A DNA stretch of 14,278 nucleotides from an uncultured Collinsella sp. (GCA_900545055.1 UQXP01000044.1:1-14278); one strand, 5' to 3'. Positions 1 through 6,856 are shown, counted from the first letter of the stretch. Notes: generated by a model not told the origin, from the sequence alone. Numbers and translations: made by a program.

Positions 1-51
1 GCATGGCCACCGGACCCATCGAAACACATCTCCACCGTTCCTTCAACTGGG

Positions 52-93
52 AAAACGCCGCCCCCGGGTCCCGGATGGGACCTCGGGGGCGTT
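52..93 (-). terminator. Rho-independent-type terminator downstream of the solute-binding protein gene
   Basis: A GC-rich imperfect hairpin with a four-base loop (GGAT, about 72-75) has arms starting AACGCC and ending GGGGGCGTT on the plus strand. Read on the minus strand the stem is followed by a short T run (TTTT then CCC). It lies about 80 bases past the stop of the minus-strand gene at 173-1168, so it most likely ends that transcript. One or two bulged bases are needed to pair the arms fully. Confidence 0.6.
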
Positions 94-172
94 CGGCTAG
101 CTGCGGGAATGGCCTATTTGCTCAATGTGTTCGGCTGAGATCGGAAATCAACCCCGTTACCAGGCTCGCTGT

Positions 173-1168
173 CTAGGCGCCGATCTCGGGCAGCTCGGGT
201 ACATTGGTGTCGCCCGTACGGTCGCCAATGCAGATCTGCCACAGCTCGGTCCAGGTGCCATCGTCCTCAATCTTCTTAAGGAAGTCGTTGACGAAGGCGA
301 CGCCGTCGGAATCGAGCGGCAGGCCGATGCCATAGGGCTCCTTGCTGCCGAAGGGCTTGCCGGCGATCTTGTACTTACCGGGTTCGCGGACCAGGGCGCT
401 CTGCTGCATGTTGTTATCGATGACGTAGGCGTCAACGCGGCCCTGCTGGAGTGCCTGACGGGCCTCCTCGTCGGTCTTGAACTCCTGCTGGCTGGCCTTG
501 GGGGCGAACTCCTCCAGGATGGCGGGGCCGTTGGAGCCGGACTGGACGGCGACGTTCTTGTCGGCCAGGTCGTCGACGCTCTTGATGTCGTCGTTATCGG
601 CGAGCACCAGGATGGCCTGCTGGGTGTAGTAGTAGGGACCGGCAAAGGAGACGAGTTTCTTGCGCTCGTCAGTGATGGTGTAGGTGGCAAAGACAGCGTC
701 GACCTGGCCGTTCTGCAGGACAGACTCGCGCGTGTCCGAGGTCACCTGGGTGATCTCGACCTTGTTCTCGCCCAGAATGTAGTTGGACAGGAGCTGTGCG
801 ATACCGGCATCGAAGCCGCGGGTCTTGCCGTCCTTCTCGTTGAGGAGGGAGAAGAGCGTGGAAGTCTGAACGCCACCGATCTTAAAGACGCCGGCGTCCT
901 TAACGGCCGTGGCCCAGGTGCTGGCGGCGATGGCGTCGTCATCGGCCTTGGGGCCGTTGTCGACGAGCTTGTCGAATGCCTTAGCGTCGAGCGTGGTGGA
1001 AGCCTCGGTATCCTGGGAGCTCTTGGAGGAGCCGGCGGCGGAACCCTTGTCGGCCTCGGCGCTGGTGTCGGAGCAGCCGGCAAGACCAAGGCCGGCGACG
1101 GTTGCGAAGGTGGCGGCAACGAAGCCGCGGCGGTCGAGAACGACCTGCTGGGAGAGGTTCTTGCTCAT
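173..1168 (-). CDS. Tat-dependent lipoprotein, amino-acid ABC transporter solute-binding protein (SBP family 3)
   Basis: Predicted extracytoplasmic receptor that binds a polar amino acid (glutamate/aspartate type) and delivers it to an ABC permease. Residues 1-32 form an export signal: twin arginines R13-R14 in the context DRRGFVA, a hydrophobic stretch 17-30, and a lipobox LAGC with Cys32 as lipidation site. After a Ser/Ala-rich linker (33-60), residues of about 95-315 read as a family 3 periplasmic-binding domain, with the typical GFDAGIAQLL, QVDAVFATYTITDERKK and FAGPYYYTQQAILV segments. Length (331 residues) fits the family. The ATG at 1166-1168 has an AGAAAGG ribosome site about 8 bases upstream. 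No permease or ATPase gene lies next to it: a terminator follows and dxs is upstream with its own terminator, so it is monocistronic here. Substrate specificity cannot be read from the sequence. Confidence 0.92.
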   Translation of the reverse strand: MSKNLSQQVVLDRRGFVAATFATVAGLGLAGCSDTSAEADKGSAAGSSKSSQDTEASTTLDAKAFDKLVDNGPKADDDAIAASTWATAVKDAGVFKIGGVQTSTLFSLLNEKDGKTRGFDAGIAQLLSNYILGENKVEITQVTSDTRESVLQNGQVDAVFATYTITDERKKLVSFAGPYYYTQQAILVLADNDDIKSVDDLADKNVAVQSGSNGPAILEEFAPKASQQEFKTDEEARQALQQGRVDAYVIDNNMQQSALVREPGKYKIAGKPFGSKEPYGIGLPLDSDGVAFVNDFLKKIEDDGTWTELWQICIGDRTGDTNVPELPEIGA

Positions 1169-1211
1169 GGTAGAACACCTTTCTCAATAAAATCCCTAGC
1201 GGTTGAGTAGA

Positions 1212-1241
1212 GTTATACCCTATCCCGCTCAAAAGGGTCAA
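1212..1241 (-). promoter_or_regulatory. Sigma-70-type promoter of the solute-binding protein gene
   Basis: On the minus strand TTGACC (1236-1241) and TATAAC (1212-1217) are separated by 18 bases, a good match to housekeeping promoter boxes. The predicted start near 1205 gives a leader of about 37 bases before the ATG at 1168. No other equally good pair is visible in this leader. Confidence 0.65.
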
Positions 1242-1287
1242 CATGAAATAACTTAGAAACATACTAACCTTATGGGTTATTCTACCT

Positions 1288-1314
1288 ACCAAAAAGGACA
1301 GGCACCTTTGTGGT
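1288..1314. repeat. CAAAGG-type palindromic repeat, copy 1
   Basis: A short hairpin-forming palindrome: left arm ACCAAAAAGG, loop of 7, right arm CCTTTGTGGT, with one mismatch. It shares the AAAGG..ACAG..CCTTTG layout with two other palindromes in this window (8170-8192 and 8604-8630). It lies between the promoter of the solute-binding gene and the 40-bp-pitch array, in non-coding DNA. It resembles REP-type elements in style; I cannot confirm the family without a genome-wide count. Confidence 0.55.
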
Positions 1315-1350
1315 GGTTCTTGCAGATGTGGTGGCATGCCTTGCTGCTTT

Positions 1351-1568
1351 GTCTCGATCTGTAACAGGTAGACGAGGAAATGGGTTCTTACTGTTACAGA
1401 TTGAGATTTTCTCTTCAGGGGAATTCGAATGTCTCAATCTGTAACATCTGGACGGCCAAAAGGTCTCTATCTGTTACAGATTGAGACAAAGGTCTGGGGC
1501 AAAGACGTCTTGTCTAGATCTGTAACAGTTAGACGGGAATTCGGGCCCTAGATGTTACAGATTGAGAT
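1351..1568. repeat. Array of six alternating-orientation 17-bp motifs at 40-41 bp pitch (three inverted-repeat pairs)
   Basis: The motif GTCTCAATCTGTAACAG (forward, F) and its reverse complement (R) occur at F 1351-1367, R 1391-1407, F 1431-1447, R 1471-1487, F 1512-1528 and R 1552-1568. Steps between starts are 40, 40, 40, 41 and 40. Each contains a CTGTwACAG core that is itself palindromic (two copies have one end base changed). Loops and linkers are 23, 23, 23, 23 and 24 bases and differ in sequence, although the three F copies are each followed by GACG a few bases later. Each F-R pair could form a 17-bp-stem hairpin with a 23-base loop. The array fills the space between the dxs terminator and the next repeat. 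No ORF is credible here. Function unknown. Confidence 0.85.
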
Positions 1569-1586
1569 AATCGTGTCGCGAAAATA

Positions 1587-1623
1587 AAAACCTCCGCAGG
1601 GATGCTTCCCTTGCGGAGGTTTT
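1587..1623 (-). terminator. Rho-independent terminator of dxs
   Basis: Arms CCTCCGCA-GGGA and TCCC-TTGCGGAGG pair around a TGCT loop with a single bulged base. On the minus strand the stem is followed by TTTTTATTTT, a strong U tract. It begins directly after the dxs stop codon (1625-1627). A runs and T runs on both sides would let it also stop plus-strand transcripts. Confidence 0.9.
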
Positions 1624-1624
1624 C

Positions 1625-3406
1625 TTACTCGTTGAGTAGCCTTACGGCTTCGGCGGCCATGTTCTCGACCGTCATGCCGTTCTGAGCGAGCAGCTCGTTG
1701 GGATCGTAGCGGTCGGGGAAGCCCTTGGCGATGCCGAAGGTGCGCGTACGCACGGGCGTGCAGGCCAGGTAACACGCCACGCGCTCGCCCCAGCCGCCGT
1801 CCAAGATACCGTCCTCGAGGGTGACGACAACGCGATGCTCGGCGGCAAGGCTGTCGAGGAACTCACGGTCGAGCTCGGTCGCGAAACGTGGGTTGACGAG
1901 CGTGGCCTCGATACCGTATTCGGCGGCCAAGCGGTTTGCCACGCGCTCGCCCAGCTCAAAGAAATCGCCCAGTGCGAGCACGGCCACATCGCGGCCCTCG
2001 CGCGCCACGTTGTAACGGGCGATGCTGTAGTCGGCGTCCTCGGCAGGCGCCAAGTCGGGACGGCTTACCAGACCAATGCCCGGCACGCGAATTGCCACGG
2101 GATGCTCGCGGTGATCGAGCGACCAGCTCAGCATGGACAGATATTCCTCCATGCAGGCCGGCGCCAGGTAACGCATGTTGGGAAGAGCGCCCAGCATGGA
2201 AATATCAAAGAACGAAAGGTGCGTCTCGGACGTGGTGCCAAAGATCGACGCGCCAAATACCAGGATGGTCGCCGGGGCGTCGTTGAGGCACAGGTCGTGC
2301 CACAGCTCGTCATAGGCGCGCTGCAAAAACGTGCCGTACACGCCAAAGACCGGCTTGGCGCCCGAGCGGGCAAGCGCGGTGGCGAAGGTGACGGCGTGCT
2401 CCTCGGCAATGCCCACGTCGACAAATTGCTTGCCAGCGGTAGCGCGGAGCTCGGGCGTAAAGCCCATGATATAGGGCGTGGCGGCCGTGATGCCCACGAC
2501 CTGCGGATCGCGCTCGATGGCAGCGCTCAGCGCCTCGCCCGTAATGTCGGCATAGGTGCGCGGCGCGGGCTCGCTCGGATGACCCGGGCAGAGCTTGCGG
2601 CCGGTCGCCATGTCAAAGGGGCCAACGTGATGCCAGCGCTCGGGATCGCTTTGGGCCGGCTCAAAGCCCTTGCCCTTGGCGGTCGAGATGTGCAGCACGA
2701 TGGGGTGGTCGATGTTACGCAGCTCTTGCAGCGTGTCGACCAGGGCCAACACATCGTTACCGGCGTCCAGATAGCGGTAGTCGAGCCCCATCGCGCGGAA
2801 AACGTTGCGCTCACAGGTACCGTTGCTGGCGCGCAGCTCGGCCAGATTGCGATAGAGGCCACCGTGGTTTTCGGCGATGGACTGGTCGTTATCGTTGACG
2901 ATAATGACCAAGTTGCTGTCGAGCTCGGCGGCATTGTTAAAGCCCTCAAACGCCAGACCGCCCGAAAGCGAGCCGTCGCCAATGATGGTGATGACGTTGT
3001 ACGCATCGCCCGCCAGGTCACGAGCGTGTGCCAAGCCGCAGCCCAGGCTCACCGATGTGGAGGTGTGGCCCATGGCGAACAGGTCGTGCTCGGACTCGTC
3101 GGGATTGGCAAAGCCGGAGGCCTCGCCAAAACGATTCGGATCGATATAGGTATACGCGCGCCCGGTCAGCGCCTTGTGGGCGTAGGTCTGGTGCGACACG
3201 TCGAAGACGATCTTGTCGGTGGGGGAGTTGAACACGCGATGGAGCGCGACCGTGAGCTCAACGACGCCCAGGTTGGGGGCAACGTGCCCGCCGACGGCGG
3301 CGGAGCTTTCGAGGATTGCCTGGCGAATCTCGCCGCAGAGCAGCGGAAGCTCGGCGCGATCGAGAGCCTTGACGTCCTCGGGCGTTGTCGTTTGCGTAAG
3401 CAGCAT
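1625..3406 (-). CDS. dxs: 1-deoxy-D-xylulose-5-phosphate synthase-type thiamine diphosphate enzyme (short, divergent form)
   Basis: Predicted cytoplasmic ThDP-dependent enzyme that condenses pyruvate with glyceraldehyde-3-phosphate to make 1-deoxyxylulose-5-phosphate, the first step of the MEP isoprenoid route and a precursor of thiamine and pyridoxal. Seen: GGHVAPNLGVVELTVALH (39-56) with His41, the DXS-type SHQTYAHKALTGR (71-83), GHTSTSVSLG (113-122), the ThDP/Mg motif GDGSLSGG.(N)x17-NDND (143-174), AENHGG (178-183), STAKGKGFEP (241-250) with His260 after it, and catalytic-Glu segment DVGIAEEHAVTF (330-341). At 593 residues it is shorter than typical DXS (about 620-640). The segment that in canonical DXS reads DRAG..GADG.THQG is here FGAS..GTTSETHLSF, so key substrate-phosphate contacts appear changed. 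I recall such short forms in Firmicutes; they may be a second DXS or a DXS-like paralogue. ATG at 3404-3406 has GGAG about 12 bases upstream. Confidence 0.85.
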   Translation of the reverse strand: MLLTQTTTPEDVKALDRAELPLLCGEIRQAILESSAAVGGHVAPNLGVVELTVALHRVFNSPTDKIVFDVSHQTYAHKALTGRAYTYIDPNRFGEASGFANPDESEHDLFAMGHTSTSVSLGCGLAHARDLAGDAYNVITIIGDGSLSGGLAFEGFNNAAELDSNLVIIVNDNDQSIAENHGGLYRNLAELRASNGTCERNVFRAMGLDYRYLDAGNDVLALVDTLQELRNIDHPIVLHISTAKGKGFEPAQSDPERWHHVGPFDMATGRKLCPGHPSEPAPRTYADITGEALSAAIERDPQVVGITAATPYIMGFTPELRATAGKQFVDVGIAEEHAVTFATALARSGAKPVFGVYGTFLQRAYDELWHDLCLNDAPATILVFGASIFGTTSETHLSFFDISMLGALPNMRYLAPACMEEYLSMLSWSLDHREHPVAIRVPGIGLVSRPDLAPAEDADYSIARYNVAREGRDVAVLALGDFFELGERVANRLAAEYGIEATLVNPRFATELDREFLDSLAAEHRVVVTLEDGILDGGWGERVACYLACTPVRTRTFGIAKGFPDRYDPNELLAQNGMTVENMAAEAVRLLNE

Positions 3407-3634
3407 CGTTGTTGGTTACTCCATGCGAATCGAGCGCCGGCGCTCCCTCGGCCGGCACAATTGCACAAGACAGTCTCGCACATTTTGACGTTTGATATGT
3501 GACGGCGGCGCGGTAATTCGACAACTGGTGGGGCAAAACGTTTTGTCCGATGCCATACTGGTAGGTTCCATGATGATTTTATTGATAGTGTGCCGGCGAT
3601 AGCTCGCCGCCGAGAGCCGCTGGAAGGAGGCCGC
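3407..3634. other. Divergent intergenic region between dxs and the HD-domain gene, with a perfect 12-bp palindrome
   Basis: This 228-bp region must carry promoters for both the minus-strand dxs and the plus-strand HD gene. I see no pair of promoter boxes good enough to call. The clearest element is CAAAACGTTTTG at 3534-3545, a perfect palindrome flanked by GG on the left and, two bases on, CC on the right; it is a candidate regulator site, about 90 bases upstream of the HD gene start. Confidence 0.4.
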
Positions 3635-4171
3635 ATGTCCGAAACAGCTCGTGCCGAGAAGATCGCGCGCGAAGTTGACCGTGCTGCCCGTCAGTTGGCG
3701 CAGTCGGGTCGCCTGGCCCTGACGCGCGAGTTTATCCAGCATGGCGACGTGACGGTGTATGCGCATGTGACCTCGGTGGCACGGGCGAGCCTGTCCTTTG
3801 CCGAGCGCCTGGACCGTGTTGGCATTTCGGTCGACCGCGCCTCGCTACTGCGTGGGGCCCTGCTGCACGATTACTTTCTCTACGACTGGCACGATCCCGA
3901 TCCGAGCCATCGGCTGCATGGGTTTCGGCATCCGTTTTTTGCCCTGGCACGTGCCGAGGAAGATTTTGAGCTGACGCCGCGCGAGCGGAATATTATCGTG
4001 CGCCATATGTTCCCGCTGGTACCGGTGCCGCCAACGTGTCGTGAGGCATGGATTGTGTGTCTGGCGGATAAATGGTGTGCTCTGCGCGAGACGGTCGCCG
4101 GCCGTCTGCCGCGCAAGGACGAGGCGGACGATGGCGTGAGTGGCGAATCGAGCGAAAAGAGGAGAGGGTAG
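3635..4171 (+). CDS. Small HD-domain metal-dependent phosphohydrolase
   Basis: Predicted cytoplasmic HD-superfamily protein, 178 residues. The HD signature ligands are visible in order: His44 (YAHVTSVA), His78-Asp79 (LLRGALLHDYFLYDWHD), His95/His99 (LHGFRHP), His124 (IIVRHMFP) and Asp145 (VCLADKWCA). This pattern is known from metal-dependent phosphohydrolases acting on nucleotides or phosphate esters; the substrate cannot be told. The open frame extends upstream to a GTG at 3590, but the ATG at 3635 has a perfect AAGGAGG at 3624-3630, so I take that start. The C-terminal 20 residues are charged and probably disordered. The stop (4169-4171) is three bases from the GTG of the next gene, so the two are almost surely co-transcribed. 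Confidence 0.85.
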   Translation: MSETARAEKIAREVDRAARQLAQSGRLALTREFIQHGDVTVYAHVTSVARASLSFAERLDRVGISVDRASLLRGALLHDYFLYDWHDPDPSHRLHGFRHPFFALARAEEDFELTPRERNIIVRHMFPLVPVPPTCREAWIVCLADKWCALRETVAGRLPRKDEADDGVSGESSEKRRG

Positions 4172-4174
4172 ACG

Positions 4175-5194
4175 GTGGAAACCGCGATCGATATGGCGTT
4201 TGGCGACGCGACGCTTGCCGCCTGTCCGCTCTCGGCGTTGGTGCTCTCGTTTGCCTTCTACGGTTTTTGCGGTTGGGCATGGGAGTCGACGGTCTGCGCC
4301 ATGCTCAATCACGGACGATTTGCCAACAGTGGATTTTTGCTGGGGCCGTGTTGTCCTATCTATGGTGTGGGCGGCATAGCCTGCTGGCTTTTGCTGCGCG
4401 GGATCCCGGATGCCTCGAGCCAGTTTGTCGCCGCGGCGCTCGTATGCAGCGTGATTGAGTACAGCGTAGGCGCGCTGTTGGAAAAAACAACGGGCGCTCG
4501 CTTTTGGGACTATTCGCACCTGCCGTTTAACTTGCACGGACGTATCTGTCTGTACTGGGCCTGCGCGTTTGGCTTAGGCGCGTTGTGTATTTGCCGCGTG
4601 GTGGAGCCGGCGGTGTTGGGCCTGCTTGGCCATCTGCCGGTGCTGATTGTGCGGCTGTCCGCCTTTATCGTCGCGGTCGCGATGATGGTCGACGCGGTGT
4701 GCTCGTTGGCGAGCTGGCGGCGTCTGTCTGATCAGCTGGAGCGCGTCCGGGCCGACCTTGCCGACCGCATCAACGAGTCGCTTGCCGACGCGTCCGACTC
4801 AATGCTCGAGCGCATTCCCGAATCGACGATTGACTCGGTGGCACAGACGCATATCCGTAGCCGTGCCGTTAACGCGTGCCTGGCCGAGCTGGGTGACGCC
4901 GCGCTCGATGCTCTGCGCGAGAAGGCTTCGATGCCGACGTTTATCGCGGATGGTGCTCGCGGCCTGGCGCTTGCCGCCCGCCGCGTGGCCGATGCCGCGC
5001 CGAACATGCCGCGTCCGTCGCTCAGTCGTCGCCTTGCCGGCAAGCGCATGAGCCGTCCGGTGCCAAGCGTGTCGCTCAGCCGACGCGACCTGCGCTTCTT
5101 CAATGCCTTCCCGCGCTTGCGCATCAACCGCTACGAGGGCGTCATCCGAGCTACCGACCTCCGCGACCGAGCCCGCGAGCTGTTCCGCCGCTAG
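4175..5194 (+). CDS. CmpB-type (putative ABC transporter type IV) membrane protein with long C-terminal helical tail
   Basis: Integral membrane protein of 339 residues. Residues 18-180 carry about five hydrophobic segments (about 20-40, 55-76, 83-104, 124-142, 148-176) and the family hallmarks FYGFCGWAWES (28-38), GRFANSGFLLGPCCPIYGVGG (47-67), a Glu in VCSVIEYSVG (90-99), FWDYSHLPFNLHGRICLYW (110-128). These match the family called ABC_trans_CmpB (PF06541), whose function is not established despite its name. Residues of about 181-339 are hydrophilic, helical and Arg/Ala-rich, with no membrane segment; this tail is longer than I expect for the family. Start is GTG at 4175, chosen because GGAGAGGG (4161-4168) sits 6 bases upstream; the first ATG, codon 7, would be too far from it. 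It directly follows the HD gene. Confidence 0.8.
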   Translation: METAIDMAFGDATLAACPLSALVLSFAFYGFCGWAWESTVCAMLNHGRFANSGFLLGPCCPIYGVGGIACWLLLRGIPDASSQFVAAALVCSVIEYSVGALLEKTTGARFWDYSHLPFNLHGRICLYWACAFGLGALCICRVVEPAVLGLLGHLPVLIVRLSAFIVAVAMMVDAVCSLASWRRLSDQLERVRADLADRINESLADASDSMLERIPESTIDSVAQTHIRSRAVNACLAELGDAALDALREKASMPTFIADGARGLALAARRVADAAPNMPRPSLSRRLAGKRMSRPVPSVSLSRRDLRFFNAFPRLRINRYEGVIRATDLRDRARELFRR

Positions 5195-5392
5195 CCGGGA
5201 CGGGCGCGCTCACGGCTTCCTTGCTCGCGTATTTCCCGTTCGTTTCGCGTCCGTTGCCGCGCCGTTTCCAAGATTGCGGCACCGTTTCCATTCGACAACG
5301 CCGCGTTTAACAACGCCGTATCTGGTCTACACCAGTTGCCCCTCGGCCGCATTATGGGCGCCGACAACGTTCATGCGACCAAGGGAGAGCGA
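5195..5392 (+). promoter_or_regulatory. Leader/promoter region of amt with short direct repeats and a palindrome
   Basis: This 198-bp gap between the CmpB-type gene and amt holds CCGTTTCCA twice (5262-5270 and 5282-5290, 20 bp apart), ACAACGCCG twice (5295-5303 and 5310-5318, 15 bp apart) and the palindrome CTGGTctacACCAG (5322-5335). These are candidate regulator sites for nitrogen control of amt. No convincing -35/-10 pair was found, so promoter placement is open. Confidence 0.35.
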
Positions 5393-6670
5393 ATGTACGA
5401 TACGGGATCGACAACGTTTATGCTCGTCTGCACCATGCTCGTGTTTTTAATGACACCGGGTCTGGCGTTTTTCTATGGCGGCCTGTCCAGGCGCAAAAAT
5501 GTCATCAACACCATGCTTATGTGCTTTGGCGCCATTGGCCTGGTTGGTGTGCTGTGGATTGTTGCCGGCTGGTCGCTGGCCTACGGCGGCGACGGTTCCA
5601 GCCCGTTTATTGGCGGCTTCGACCAGCTGCTGTGCCTGCCGGTGCTCAACCATGTGCTGCAGACGGCCGAGGGCAATGCTGCGGACGGTGCCGTCTACCC
5701 TCAGATCATCAACATCGCCTTTCAGATGGCGTTTGCCATGATCACTGCTGCTATCGTCACGGGCAGCCTGGCCGGCCGCGTTAAGTTTGGTGCCATGGCG
5801 GCCTTCCTGGGCATTTGGCTGCTTGTGGTCTATGCGCCGCTTGCCCACATGGTGTGGGGCGGCGAGGGCTCCTTTATCGGCGACATCATCGGTGCACTCG
5901 ACTTTGCCGGCGGCGACGTGGTGCACATTTCGTCCGGTCTTACCGGCCTGATCCTCTGCTTAATGCTTGGCCGTCGTCGTGGCTTTGGCATGGTGAGCTA
6001 CCGTCCGCATAACGTGCCGTTTGTGGCGTTGGGCGCCGGGCTGCTTTGGTTTGGCTGGTTTGGCTTTAACGGCGGCAGCGAGTTTAAGGCCGACGCCGTG
6101 GCGGCGCTTGCCATCCTCAACACCGTGACGGCCAGCGCGGCGGGCATGGTCTCGTGGCTTGCCGTCGAGCGCGTGCACACCGGTCGCCCCACGCTGGTGG
6201 GCGCCAGCACCGGTCTGGTTGCGGGCCTTGTGGTGGTCACGCCCGGCGCGGGCTTTGTCGAGCCGTGGGCAGCGCTGGTTATGGGCCTGATCGTGTCGCC
6301 CGTCTGCTACTTGGCCATCAGCCATCTTAAGACCAAGTTCGGCTACGACGATGCGCTCGACGCGTTCGGTTGCCACGGTATCGGCGGCATCTTGGGCGGC
6401 GTGCTCACGGGCCTGTTCTGTGTGCCGGAGCTCTCGTGGACCGGTAAGGGTGGTCTGTTCTACACGGGCGACGTGTCGCTGCTCATCTCGCAGATTTTGG
6501 GCATTGTGGTGACGGTTGCTATTGTGCTGGTGCTCGATTTGGTGATCGCCGCAGTGGTCAAGGCGCTGCTCCACGGCAGCCTGCGTGTGGACGAGGCGGA
6601 CGAGGCGCTGGGCCTGGATGCGAGTCAACACGGCGAGAGCGCGTATCCCTCGTTCTCCGGACTCGATTAG
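5393..6670 (+). CDS. amt: Ammonium transporter, Amt/MEP/Rh family
   Basis: Inner-membrane channel/transporter for ammonium, 425 residues with about eleven hydrophobic segments, the normal size for bacterial Amt. Seen: FYGGLSRRKN (27-36) near the N-terminus, AFQMAFAMI (109-117), HMVWGGEG (152-159), the signature GALDFAGGDVVHISSG (167-182) with the ammonium-site Asp170 and pore His178, FGWFGFNGGS (220-229), and the second pore His328 in DAFGCHGIGGILG (323-335). By family knowledge these correspond to Asp160, His168 and His318 of E. coli AmtB, so it should be functional. The frame is open from an ATG at 5336, but the ATG at 5393 has AAGGGAGA just upstream and starts at the expected place, with no extra signal peptide. 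glnK follows 212 bp downstream in the same direction, so this is an amt-PII pair in which PII gates the channel. Confidence 0.95.
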   Translation: MYDTGSTTFMLVCTMLVFLMTPGLAFFYGGLSRRKNVINTMLMCFGAIGLVGVLWIVAGWSLAYGGDGSSPFIGGFDQLLCLPVLNHVLQTAEGNAADGAVYPQIINIAFQMAFAMITAAIVTGSLAGRVKFGAMAAFLGIWLLVVYAPLAHMVWGGEGSFIGDIIGALDFAGGDVVHISSGLTGLILCLMLGRRRGFGMVSYRPHNVPFVALGAGLLWFGWFGFNGGSEFKADAVAALAILNTVTASAAGMVSWLAVERVHTGRPTLVGASTGLVAGLVVVTPGAGFVEPWAALVMGLIVSPVCYLAISHLKTKFGYDDALDAFGCHGIGGILGGVLTGLFCVPELSWTGKGGLFYTGDVSLLISQILGIVVTVAIVLVLDLVIAAVVKALLHGSLRVDEADEALGLDASQHGESAYPSFSGLD

Positions 6671-6774
6671 CAGCTTCCCCAAGCACCGCACCTTGCCGTT
6701 CAATCGTCGCTCACGTACTTAAGTACGCTTCGCTCCTCTTTCACGGCAATCTGCGGCACTTGGGAAACCTGCTA
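6668..6774. repeat. Imperfect 107-bp inverted repeat between amt and glnK
   Basis: It starts at the amt stop codon. The arms, each about 53 bases, share TAGCAG, CCCAAG, CCGCA and TTGCCGT blocks and meet at a perfect 14-bp palindrome CGTACTTAAGTACG (6714-6727). The RNA would fold into one long hairpin, which could terminate or attenuate transcription after amt or protect its 3' end. A 17-base piece of the right arm (6752-6768) recurs with two changes at 6814-6830. There is no T run after the stem, so it is not a classical terminator. It may be a dispersed genomic element. Confidence 0.7.
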
Positions 6775-6839
6775 AGACCAGTCAGTTGAACTTTTTGATC
6801 TCTGAGGTTGGTTTGCGGCATTTGGAAAACCCGTGCCAC

Positions 6840-6856
6840 ATGAATGAGCAATTCAT
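6840..6856. promoter_or_regulatory. Palindrome ATGAATgagcaATTCAT upstream of glnK
   Basis: Perfect 6-base arms around a 5-base centre, ending 26 bases before the glnK ATG and just upstream of its ribosome site. It could be a regulator site or a small leader hairpin. No promoter boxes could be placed around it with confidence. Confidence 0.35.

Noticed and set aside
125..1210. 361-codon plus-strand open frame over the solute-binding protein gene
   Set aside because: It is the antisense shadow of a GC-rich gene with clear family motifs, a lipobox and a good promoter on the minus strand; its translation is low-complexity Gly/Leu/Val-rich.
1351..1568. CRISPR array reading of the regular 17-bp repeats
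   Set aside because: The repeats alternate in orientation and are shorter than CRISPR repeats, there are only six, and no cas gene is near.
1548..1775. 75-codon minus-strand open frame across the dxs terminator
   Set aside because: It runs through a strong terminator hairpin and overlaps the end of dxs in another frame; no ribosome site.
1835..3502. 555-codon plus-strand open frame over dxs
   Set aside because: The minus-strand DXS reading has all ThDP motifs; the plus-strand frame shows no family features and no ribosome site.
5336..5392. Upstream in-frame start codons for amt
   Set aside because: ATG 5336 and ATG 5354 lack a ribosome site and would add a polar extension; ATG 5393 has AAGGGAGA and gives the normal Amt N-terminus.
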